DNA of 64,000 bases from Dreissena polymorpha (Eukaryota; Mollusca; Bivalvia; Myida; Dreissenidae). The position numbers and the translations under genes were made by a program. The notes under the pieces are model-generated. The model was given only the letters and a program-made list of their open reading frames with translations, searched no databases and was not told where the DNA came from. The stretch lies in assembly GCF_020536995.1 (NCBI RefSeq), contig NC_068355.1, positions 6,464,581 to 6,528,580 of the forward strand. Reading direction: 5' to 3'. This document shows positions 45,441 through 54,584 of the stretch, one piece after another (position 1 is the stretch's first letter; the number at the start of each line of letters is the position of its first letter).

Positions 45441-46625
45441 ATGAGCATCTTGGGCCCCTTGCGCGTCCTACTAATTGTCAAGCTCTGTTTGGCGGCCGCG
45501 CCATACCGAAGAAACGGAGTCTCCGACCCGGACCGTCTTTGGCCTAACGGCATCATTCCGTATGTTTTCGACGAGGAGATTGACGCCTACAGGAAGGTGC
45601 ATGTCCTGGCCGGGATGAAGCAAATCATGCTGAGCACTTTTAGCAACCACAAGCAGTGCATCTACTTTGTACCGAGGACTACGGAGGCCGATTACATTCA
45701 TATTCAGTTCTCCGGCAAGGACAGTGGGACCAGCCAGGTTGGTCGCGCTCATGGGCAGCAGTTTATAACCATCCACAAAGATATTACACAGGATTCAATC
45801 GTGATGGCGCTGATGGTATCGATAGGAGTCTTCCCAGCGTTAGCGAGAGCGGATAGAGACTCGTACCTGACAATTAACTTGAGCAACGTCGACCCCGCTG
45901 AACAGAAAAACTTTAATATTCCACCGAATACCAATACATTCAACTTGCCATTTGACTATCAGTCGTCGGTCATGTATCTACCATATTTTTCGGCTGTTGA
46001 TAAGTCCGTCCCAACGATAACGACGAAGGCAGGTGGCTTCACCATTGGCCAGACGGTTTCAATGAGCATTGGAGATGTGAAACTCATACAGAGTATGTAC
46101 CACTGCGCCGTTGATACAACTCATCGAGTTGATCTCTTAGGGCCGTTTGCATTCGAGTGCCACTTCCATCAAGATTTCTGTCAGTTCACCCAGGACACGA
46201 CCGATAATTTCGACTGGGCTATTCAGACTGGACCGTCATCTACACCAGGAACCGGTCCGAAAGCCGATCATAGCTCTGGCTCTGGAAGCTACGCGCTTGT
46301 CCAATCCATAAACCATCACGGTCAAACTGCAAAACTGATCACACCGACGATGCCCGCCGGCACTTACTGTATCGCCATCTGGGTATACGCCTTTGGTGCT
46401 GATGTGGGCGCTCTCTCGTTGACGCTCAGAGAAGGGGGAAACGAAGCTACCATCCAGGCCGTGACGGTACAACCTGTTAGTCAATGGTACCATACGAACG
46501 GTGCATTCCAATCAGCTGGAAATGCAGTTGTGGTCATCGAGGCCACAATGGGTAACGGCGACCAAGGAGACATAGCAATCGATGACGTTTACATCTACAA
46601 AGGCAGATGTATTGATTGGTATTAA
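45441..46625 (+). CDS. secreted astacin-like pseudoprotease with MAM domain, paralogue 1
   Basis: 394 residues in one coding exon. The acceptor TATATTTCCAG ends at 45418 and the ATG follows 22 bp later. A signal peptide covers about residues 1-20 (VLLIVKLCLAAA). An astacin fold starts at LWPNGIIPYVFDEEID (33-48) with almost no propeptide. Where astacins carry HExxHxxGxxHExxRxDRD, this protein has MALMVSIGVFPALARADRD (122-140): all three zinc-binding His and the catalytic Glu are gone, while Gly and R-DRD remain. A Met-turn-like SVMYL is at 176-180. A MAM domain spans about 240-390 (CHFHQDFCQF, TTDNFDWAIQTGP, GNGDQGDIAIDDVYI; Cys 240, 247, 310, 390). Astacin-MAM enzymes (meprin type) are extracellular; a dead copy could act as a binding or inhibitory protein (inference). 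No canonical AATAAA follows; CATAAA occurs near 46651. Confidence 0.9.
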   Translation: MSILGPLRVLLIVKLCLAAAPYRRNGVSDPDRLWPNGIIPYVFDEEIDAYRKVHVLAGMKQIMLSTFSNHKQCIYFVPRTTEADYIHIQFSGKDSGTSQVGRAHGQQFITIHKDITQDSIVMALMVSIGVFPALARADRDSYLTINLSNVDPAEQKNFNIPPNTNTFNLPFDYQSSVMYLPYFSAVDKSVPTITTKAGGFTIGQTVSMSIGDVKLIQSMYHCAVDTTHRVDLLGPFAFECHFHQDFCQFTQDTTDNFDWAIQTGPSSTPGTGPKADHSSGSGSYALVQSINHHGQTAKLITPTMPAGTYCIAIWVYAFGADVGALSLTLREGGNEATIQAVTVQPVSQWYHTNGAFQSAGNAVVVIEATMGNGDQGDIAIDDVYIYKGRCIDWY

Positions 46626-46713
46626 TTGTACCCACAAAAAAATACCCCGAGCATAAAAGTATGACACACCTTTTTTGTTATTGTTCATTTCTGCTTACTT
46701 GCTTTGTTTTCAG

Positions 46714-48015
46714 ATGGTCATGAAATTATTCATACTCGGGTGTCTAGTGGTGTGGGCGGGCGCATCCAGCCTCAGGAAGCATACACATCACTCTCGCCTT
46801 GATGGAAAGCTCCACTTCTCGGACGTCATTCTTGCGGACTCAACTTCCGGAAGCTTGGTTAGAACAAGTAACTACAAATTTCATGTCAGGAATGTTATCA
46901 CTTCCCCTTCCGCTCTGTGGACCAATGGGAAAATACCATTCGAGTTCGATCCAGCTCTTCCCGCCTTTGCCATAGTCGAAATGCTCGCCGCCATGCAGGA
47001 GATCGAAATGAGTGTCTACAGCGGCGGCAAACCATGCATTATGTTTGTTCCCAAAACCAACGAACATGATTACGTGCACATATCATTTACAGACGGCCCA
47101 CGTGGTTCCGCTAATATTGGTCGAGCTGGCGGGCGACAAGATACCGTCATCAATCAGATAAGCTCTCGCGGACATGACGACAACTTGAAGATTCTTTTGA
47201 TGGTTATAGGTCTCATACCCGAGGTGATGCGGTCGGACAGAAACACATACATAAACATCGATCTTGGAAATGCGGTCTCCACTGATCCTTTCCGCATTTT
47301 GACTGGACAAGGTACCAGCACCTTTGGTCAAAGCTTCGACTTCGAGTCTTTACTGCTTGAAGGACCATACACGTACGCCAGGAATTCTGCATTTCCAGTC
47401 ACATCAGCGAAGGTCGCCGGTAAGGTGATGGGTCAAAGCGTCTCATTGAGTCCCGGGGATGCTAATTTGGTACAGCATGCCTACAATTGCCCTGTGGACG
47501 CGACAAACGTCGTCGATCTTCTAGGCCAGCTTCCTGTCAAGTGTAATTTTCATACAGATATTTGCAACTTTGTTCAAGACACGACAGACAACTTTGACTG
47601 GATTGTTCAGACGGGACCAACGACAACTGCCGGTACTGGTCCAGCGGCCGACTTCAGTAGCGGATCCGGGAAGTTCGTCCTTGCAGAGGCAAGGAACCAC
47701 CACAACCAAGTTGCCCGCCTTCTGACACCTACTCTCGGCGCAGGACAGTACTGTCTCCGTGCACAGATGCATGCGTTTGGGCCCGATGTCGGCAGTATTC
47801 GTATGTCGGTTAAGGCTAGCGGGGGTGTCGATGTAACAATCAATAACCAGCAAGGCCCATTGCCTAGTAACGACTGGTTCCACATTTATCTTACTCTTGA
47901 CAGCAAGGTCGACTTCCAAGTCCAGTTCGAGGTTACTATGGGCAACGGTGACCAAGGCGACATTGCTCTCGATGACATCTATATGTACTATGGCCAGTGT
48001 ATCCAATGGGACTAA
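46714..48015 (+). CDS. secreted astacin-like pseudoprotease with MAM domain, paralogue 2
   Basis: 433 residues in one coding exon that begins at the ATG directly abutting acceptor TTGCTTTGTTTTCAG (46711-46713). An in-frame ATG upstream (46675) lies in the intron-like tract and is disfavoured. A signal peptide is at 1-18 (MVMKLFILGCLVVWAGA), followed by about 48 residues of pro-region. The astacin-like domain starts at LWTNGKIPFEFDP. The zinc site is replaced by KILLMVIGLIPEVMRSDRN (159-177): none of the three His is kept and only the Glu after the third position remains. The Met-turn is also lost (SLLLEGPY). A MAM domain runs from about 280 to 432 with NFVQDTTDNFDWIVQTGP and GNGDQGDIALDDIYMYYG. 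It is clearly paralogous to the gene 88 bp upstream. A poly(A) signal AATAAA follows at about 48041. Confidence 0.9.
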   Translation: MVMKLFILGCLVVWAGASSLRKHTHHSRLDGKLHFSDVILADSTSGSLVRTSNYKFHVRNVITSPSALWTNGKIPFEFDPALPAFAIVEMLAAMQEIEMSVYSGGKPCIMFVPKTNEHDYVHISFTDGPRGSANIGRAGGRQDTVINQISSRGHDDNLKILLMVIGLIPEVMRSDRNTYINIDLGNAVSTDPFRILTGQGTSTFGQSFDFESLLLEGPYTYARNSAFPVTSAKVAGKVMGQSVSLSPGDANLVQHAYNCPVDATNVVDLLGQLPVKCNFHTDICNFVQDTTDNFDWIVQTGPTTTAGTGPAADFSSGSGKFVLAEARNHHNQVARLLTPTLGAGQYCLRAQMHAFGPDVGSIRMSVKASGGVDVTINNQQGPLPSNDWFHIYLTLDSKVDFQVQFEVTMGNGDQGDIALDDIYMYYGQCIQWD

Positions 48016-48040
48016 TTGTTGGTATACTGTACAATTTTAC

Positions 48041-48046
48041 AAATAA
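48041..48046 (+). terminator. polyadenylation signal AATAAA after astacin-like paralogue 2
   Basis: AATAAAG about 26 bp after the stop codon, in the sequence TTTTACAAATAAAGTTGTC. It is the only canonical hexamer close to either paralogue, so it may serve both transcripts or only the second. Confidence 0.7.
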
Positions 48047-48319
48047 AGTTGTCATCGCCTTCGAGTACCAAAAACTTTTCCTTTTCAATAGCCACCAATT
48101 TAATTCGCACGCGTTGCATCGGGTTTAGGCCTAATGATATAGGCATTCGGTTTTTAAGACTTCTATTTTGAAACTAGATCTGACACACAACTAAATCCAC
48201 GTCAAAGTATTTCCATAATGGTTGCCAAGGCTTGACAGCGAATCGGCATCCTCCGATCCTTACAGTATTTATTATCTCGCAAAAGTCTATAGCGAATGTA
48301 TTTTTCCTTTATCCGACCC

Positions 48320-48960
48320 ATCTTGGTGTATGGCGATGTCGTGTGGGACAATTGCTCATTGAACTAAGTAACGATATAGAAGCTGTCCAAAACGAGGTTG
48401 CAAGTATTGTAACTGGCGCTACCAAATTATGTAGTTTTGACCGTCTCCTAGTTGATCTTAAATGGGAATCCCTTGCCGACAGAAGAAAAAAACATAAGTT
48501 TATTCTTCTTTATTAGATGAAGAACAACCTTACCCCATCATTCCTTTCAAACCTGATACCCGTACAGTCCGATCGCACATATTCGCTTCGTACTTATAAC
48601 GATATTCAGACAATATTAACAAAGACTCAGCTGTACGGGTCTTCATTCTTGCCCTCAACCATCCGGTTATGGAATTCTCTTCCATCGCCCACAAGAAACG
48701 CCACAACGGTAACTGCATTCAAGCATAAACTTACAAACAGACAAAGCACAAGATCGCCAAATCTTTATAATATCGGCCATCGAATATCGGAGAACCGCCA
48801 CTGCCGACTACGTCTAGGTTGTAGCACGTTTAACTATGAGTAACACCGCAGAAACCTCACTTATAGTCCTCTTTGCTCCTGTGGTGCATAAGAAACGCCA
48901 TCCCACTATTTATTGCAGTGCCCAAATTTTGATAACTTAGTAACTCATTCCTTTCAAATC
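48320..48960 (+). mobile_element. LINE 3' fragment (CR1/Rex-like), 5'-truncated
   Basis: The end of a reverse-transcriptase ORF: RVGQLLIELSNDIEAVQNEV, VTGATKLCSFDRLLVDL, RRKKHKFILLY, a stop, then MKNNLTPSFLSNLIP, SDRTYSLRTYNDI and SSFLPSTIRLWNSLPSPT, followed further on by SPLCSCG- and HYLLQCPNF-like text in another frame. At least one stop and one or two frame changes are visible, so it is dead. Confidence 0.8.
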
Positions 48961-49051
48961 TCACGCTGGGTATGCGGATACTTGGATAACTGCTGCCAGC
49001 CCTGCAGATGGCACTTCGATACCAGATAATAACAAAAGCCACGCGCGAGAG
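48958..49051. repeat. inverted repeat, left copy
   Basis: Contains TCTCACGCTGGGTATGCGGA, GATGGCACTTCGATACCAGA and AAAGCCACGCGCGAGAG. The inverse lies at 51979-52060. Confidence 0.7.
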
Positions 49052-50455
49052 GTAACAGTAGTTCATCAGTTTGTTTTTAAGTTATATAATAAAGATTAGT
49101 TTTTTAGACAAGGCGCATGGTCGAGTTTATAAATGGTGTATCTTTTTCTATTGCAAAGAAAAACATCACGGAAGAATGGTAGATCTTTCCCCCAAAAATA
49201 GAAAATTCGGTCGGAAAACAGCACAAACTGGATGAACAATAAACATTTCAACAAAATAAAACTACTTAGAAATATTGCAAGAAATTGTCTGATATTCCAG
49301 CATGTTGAGTAATCACTGTGCTTCAAATACTGAAATTTTATTAGTATTCAATAAAATATAAACAAAGATAGAGCATGTTTTAATAGGCGGTATTCATGAA
49401 GTTACGGATACTTTGATTCCCGATATAGGGCACTTCGGATAATAGAGACTTTCAACAAATTGAGCACTCTGATAACCGAGTTTTATCTTCTACCTGAAAT
49501 GCATATATGTATATTATGGCTATTCTTACCAAACATTTTGAAGTAGGAATCAAGTTACATTGTCAAGGCCGACACATTGGGAATCTATGCATAACGTAAT
49601 TACACACACGTGTAAAATATAACCAACGGCGTTGTTCGTTTTCAAAAATCGTAATACTATTAATTTATATAATAAATATTATAAGTGCACACTTTAAATA
49701 AGATTAAAATGCTTATTTCTGAAGTAATATATTTCAAGTGACGACCGAAAATAATTGTCTAAATAACAAACTTGTTTTTGAGTTGTAAATTAAGATTAAG
49801 AGAATTGAAAATACAACGGATCATGTGGATAAACACGACTGTGTTCAATTGAACTTATAGCAGGACTCTAGATAAGGGGAGCAATGGGTCTTAAAGCGAC
49901 CAATACACCTCATAACATCCTGTGTCATTGGTGCTCATTAGAATCTCATCATGAAGACGATACTAATGCGTAGCCACAAAATTTTAAAGAGATTTGAAAA
50001 CTCCCTTTATATTGAGTTATACACTTCCCTTTCCCTTTTATTATCATATCCTAGAGGGATAAGAACATGTTTCGGTAATTCGTTTTTTATTTACGTCAGT
50101 ACATACATTTTTATTAATTGCCTGCTTTGTAAAGCAGTATTCCACAGCGAATTCTGCATTTCTGATTCTTGAAACTTGAAACTTGAGCATTTGATTGAAC
50201 GGCCATTTCTACGTATAAACATATTCAATGGCGTTGTACAATAGAAATAAAAACAAAAATTAAACACAAATAAAAAAAACATACAATAATATGGAGTGAC
50301 ACAGTAACCGATCCTTAACAAGCGAGCGAAGCAATCCTCTTCACACGTTAAAAAAACGAACATCAGTGCCAAGTATCAAACAAGTCTATACAAAACATTT
50401 ATCAAAGGTACATCACGTATTACCTTTAAAATAATGCAAAAAAGTCGTCGAAAAA
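49052..50455. other. no gene recognised
   Basis: AT-rich; only short frames. Nothing supported. Confidence 0.3.
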
Positions 50456-50459
50456 GTAT

Positions 50460-51660
50460 GTCTTAAGTTTTTATTTGAAGGTGTCTATTGAAGTACATTG
50501 TCTTAAACTCAAAGGTATGTTGTTCCATAGTTTTGGACCCACAGTTCCAAAGCTTCTATCACTGAATGTTCTTTTCTTGTTGAACGGTACATTAAAACAG
50601 CCTATTGATGATGCTGATGATCTAAGATTACGTTTAGATATCGGAGTGGATAGAAGTTCGGTCAAGTAGGCAGGAGCATTACCAATTGAACAGTTAAACA
50701 TGTATGTAAGAATTTTGAATTCGATTCTAGTCTTGATTGGCAGCCAGTGCTGGTCGTGAAGTGATTGTTTTGAACTGTCACTCTTTCTACGGCTTAAAAC
50801 CAATTTTGCGCACATATTTTGAACACGCTGTAATTTTGCCAATTCACACTGGGAGATGCCGTACAAAATAACGTTACAGTAGTCCAAATGTGAAATGACT
50901 AAAGAAAGAACTAGTGTTTCTGTAGCGTCTTGCGTTAAGAATTTACGAATGTTTTTTTATTTAAAAAATAATTCAACATGGCAGATCTACACTTTCTCTT
51001 AATGTGTTCCTTGAAGTTCAGCGTTTCATCCAGAAAAGCGCCCAGATATCTGATGCTACTTTGACGCTTGATTTTGTCACCACATACATCCATGTCCCGA
51101 GTGTTACACTTATTTAATTGAGGGCGACTTCCAAACACTATGCATTCAGTTTTTGAAGCGTTCATTTTGAGTTTATTACTTTTCATCCAGTTGTTTATTT
51201 CTTGTGCACAATCTTGGAGTTCGTTGATGGCTTCAGTTTCTTCCGATATAATCGGTTTGAAACGTTTGCTGGCAGTATGGTCATCTGCAAAGCCATAGAC
51301 AGAGATGGAAGGGGGTACTATGTCAAAAATTGTTCCTGCATATGTGAGGTAAAGCCAAGGGTCCAAACAACTTCCCTGTGTGACACTGCATTTTAACTCA
51401 CGTGGTTTCGACATGCATCCGTTCACACTTACACAACAACTTCGCGGCCGCAAGTATGAGACCATCCAGTCCAGCGCCGCCACAACACACGCCATATTGA
51501 CTTTTCAAGACATCTAAGAGTATGTCATGATCTACAGTGTCGAAATAGAGTGTGTTATATCTGTTAAAAAGTGTCGAGTTATCTGGAATCGAAGTGCCAT
51601 TGTCTTTGAGATGATCGGTAACAGAAGTGTCCATAAAAAAATTGGCACCCAACACTTAAA
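50460..51660 (-). mobile_element. LINE reverse-transcriptase fragment (CR1/L2-like)
   Basis: Minus-strand reverse-transcriptase text in order: DTVDHDILLDVLKSQYGV, DWMVSYLRPRSCCVSVNG, VTQGSCLDPWLYL (usually G-S-x-L-G-P), VYGFADDH (catalytic box, usually YADD), LKMNASKTECIVFGSRPQ, IRYLGAFLDETLNFKEH, then MDYCNVILYGISQCELAKLQ, QHWLPIKTRIEFKI and FKK-type ends near 50471. Several frame changes and stops are visible and the 5' part (endonuclease) is absent, so it is an inactive 5'-truncated copy. It lies between the inverted repeats at 48958 and 51979. Confidence 0.85.
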
Positions 51661-51978
51661 ACATTTGAACAACCTCAAATACGCTTTGCAACTAAAATTT
51701 AACATGTTGTAATATTAATGGACATATTGATCTTTTATTTCGATTAGTTGGCACGTTCTTGATTTATTTCGAAGTATTTTTATTTTGTTGAAATACGTAC
51801 CGATCATCGAATTCATGACGATTATCGATGACATTTTATATCTTTTTTTACAATCCGGTTTTCTTTCACGACTTTCTTGCTCCGCAATACGAAGTACTAT
51901 ACCATTAATCGACCAAACAATGTTACGTGCCTGAAAACCAAATGAACAGAACATAAATACAAAAAAGCTGAAGAGCTC
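51661..51978. other. no gene recognised
   Basis: AT-rich sequence between the LINE fragment and the right inverted repeat; nothing supported. Confidence 0.3.
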
Positions 51979-52060
51979 AACTCTCGCGCGTGGCTTTTGT
52001 TGTTATCTGGTATCGAAGTGCCATCTGTTATCAAAGTATCCGCATACCCGGCGTGAATCT
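51979..52060. repeat. inverted repeat, right copy
   Basis: CTCTCGCGCGTGGCTTTTGT, GGTATCGAAGTGCCATCTG and CAAAGTATCCGCATACCC are the reverse complement of 48958-49051 apart from an 18-bp indel. Confidence 0.7.
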
Positions 52061-52780
52061 ACTATTCCCATTGACGCTAAACAATCTATTATTTGGGATT
52101 GACCGGCTACCACCTGAAAACAACACATATATATTTCAGCGTGTCCAAGGCTTCATTGCAGCATCAAAACGCTTTGACATATAGACGTTGGTTTGGATAG
52201 ATTCCTATCCCCCGATCCCGAATAAGTGTGTGACAATACGAACTTCCTTCTTTTGTATACACTAATGTTTAGATTAACAATAGCATCCTTTACAATCCAT
52301 ATTGCATTTTTGTCTTGTAACTCCAGCATGGAAGAGAACTAAAATAAGCATCGAAGATGCTTATCTTCTTATCTATGAGAGGTTTAATTACTTCTTGATT
52401 TGCACATGACTATTGTAATCAATTGTTCTGAATCAATAAATATGTTAAAACTAACTAGAGTATTTCTTTTGCAAAACACAAACACTTAATATCGGGTTTC
52501 TCCCTTATATATGGAATTTATTAATGATTATTCTATTCGCAATTGGTTGTCGTATGCATTGCTAACATTGCCGTTAAATCAACGTTGTCTATTGCCGTTA
52601 TTACATGAAACACAACAAACAAAAGACAGTTGCACGGAAATCATTGAAATAAAACGGATAAAAAAACGGGTGAACGTCCTTATGCAATTGATTGATAAAA
52701 AAGCACTCGGCAGGATTTGACTGTTGCCACAATGTGGTTTGTTTCCATTTTGAGTAAGCTGATTAAAGCGCCCAAAGTCT
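52061..52780. other. no gene recognised
   Basis: AT-rich; one 69-residue open frame at 52511-52720 without family resemblance. Confidence 0.3.
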
Positions 52781-52784
52781 TAAA

Positions 52785-52925
52785 GAGTTATTAATTGACA
52801 TGACGCCTTATCTATGATCGCTCCGCCCACTAGAATTGATCCACCAATCAGCGATCGATTAATCGGGCGCACTCGTTAGCAACGATCTGTCCGCCATTTT
52901 CTAGACAAGCTATATGTTAAGGTTC
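52785..52925. repeat. inverted repeat, left member of a 7.7 kb pair
   Basis: TTAATTGACATGACGCCTTA TC, GATCGCTCCGCCCACT and TTTCTAGACAAGCTA are inverted at 60430-60510. It is moderately GC-rich against an AT-rich background. Confidence 0.6.
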
Positions 52926-53254
52926 ACTTTTATTCCAACGAGTTTCTTTTGTTTTCCTCTTTAAAAAAACGATTAAAAATGGTTAAACGGTGTCAATAGG
53001 GATTATGTAACTCGGACAATCGATATCCTGAAAGATTAGTTGGTGACATTTAATTTATATCGTTTCCAAAGCCGAAAAGAGATCTTGAGAAGTATAAGAG
53101 ATGTATAAATACGTGCGGTCGTCACCACGAACAACTGAACGTCAACACTGTCAAAGACAATTATAATATATTTTTATCGGATATACTAGCAGATTTAAAT
53201 AGTTTATGTTATCGATCTGATTATCACATAATATTTCACTTTTTGACGATGCTG

Positions 53255-53275
53255 GAACAGCATCGTCTAAGGTAT
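53255..53275. repeat. short perfect hairpin
   Basis: ACGATGCT-GGAAC-AGCATCGT: 8-bp stem, 5-nt loop. Isolated. Confidence 0.6.
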
Positions 53276-53449
53276 GATAACCATCAAAAAATTCTTCACA
53301 ATGGCGACCTATGTAAAAGACCGAGCCAGTCCGATTGAGATAACTCGATTTATCAGTTACTTCCCTTGGGCATTCGCCACTGCGTAGGAGATTGCTCGTT
53401 GATTTTCATTGATAACATTCTCCTAGCAGAGTTGTCGTTCGTGTTTCAA

Positions 53450-53775
53450 CATTCAACAATGGCCGCCCCCATGAGAGTCTCGATTCAAAACTTTCTTACT
53501 GCATAAATTGGCTTGTTTCGCTATTTAGAAGCTGTCATTTATGATATATGAGTTATTTATTCACTAAATCTCCGCTAATGACAACAATGGATGGAATTCG
53601 AAGGATATATTCGATGTGAATGGATCACTTTCTACAACAATGGCTTCGCCCATGAGAGACTTGATAACACTCGTGTCAAAACTTTCTTACAGCTTAAATC
53701 GGCTTTTTTCGCTATTTAGTAATGCAACAATAAATGGAATTCGAAGGATATATTCAATGTGAAATGAAGCACTTT
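53450..53775. repeat. local tandem duplication, about 180-bp unit
   Basis: Two diverged copies sharing CAACAATGGC(C/T), GCCCATGAGAG, CAAAACTTTCTTAC, TTTCGCTATTTAG and GGAATTCGAAGGATATATTC. No frame is conserved between copies. Confidence 0.7.
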
Positions 53776-54115
53776 CTGGATCTCGAGAGATTGACAAGGC
53801 AAAACTGGCATACTGATGATACTGGTATTTTAGTTATCAATTTAAGTCACATTTTGCTTTATAAATTCTGTTCGAGCATTTTGCGACTTATTGAATGGCT
53901 ATGATACCTGATATCAACAGCTTATATGGGATTTGCATATCACCGAGCTGAAATACAACATTGATTACAAACTCTTTACTCAAATTACTGGTTTGTATAA
54001 ATTCTTTCTTCTTTCTATTTAAGTAGTTGATATCATAGTCCAAATAATAAGACGTAATTTACCGTTTAGTCCATGTATATCGACCTCATATTTATAGGAG
54101 TAGATATTATGTTTA
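53776..54115. other. no gene recognised
   Basis: AT-rich with no supported feature. Confidence 0.3.
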
Positions 54116-54584
54116 CGGGGCCTTTTCACAGATTTTAACATGTTTTGAAGTTAGTCATTAAATGCTTTATATTGATAAAAGCTCCAGCTAAAAATCCAGA
54201 ATAAAATTCTTTTAAAAAAGTAGTCCGCCGCAGGGCTTGAACCAGTGACCCCCTTAGTCCTGGAGTAAAAACGCATTAGCCTGCTCGACTTTTCTGCCAA
54301 GTATAAATGGTTGACGTATTTTATACATAATATAAGCAATCTTCGTAGTTTCACACAATTAAACAACAACAACATAACTCTCCAAATTATTCAATCGTAT
54401 CGCGTTGCAACGCTTTATAATTTTTAAATCGTTAAAATATGCATATAATGGCTATATGTGACCATGGTAAATGTTTAGTAATACTGTTTCCTAAAAATAA
54501 CATAACTTAAACGAAATTTTGCGAATCCGATACAACTTTTTTCAATTTTTGTCATTTTACCAAAACGTGAAAAGATCTCTTTAA
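54116..54584 (-). mobile_element. TIR element with tRNA-like module, copy 3
   Basis: Bounded by GGGGCCTTTTCACAGATTTT and AAACGTGAAAAGATCTCTTT. A degraded tRNA-like module lies on the minus strand at about 54297-54224 (B box CACTGGTTCAAGCCCTGC). The arm words TCGCGTTGCAACGC, CAACAACAACATAAC and AATCCGATACAAC match copy 1 at 41961-42470. Confidence 0.75.

Noticed and set aside
46675-46713. Upstream in-frame ATG extending astacin-like paralogue 2 by 13 residues
   Set aside because: It lies in a pyrimidine-rich tract ending in CAG directly before the next ATG, which reads as a splice acceptor, and the later start gives a proper signal peptide.
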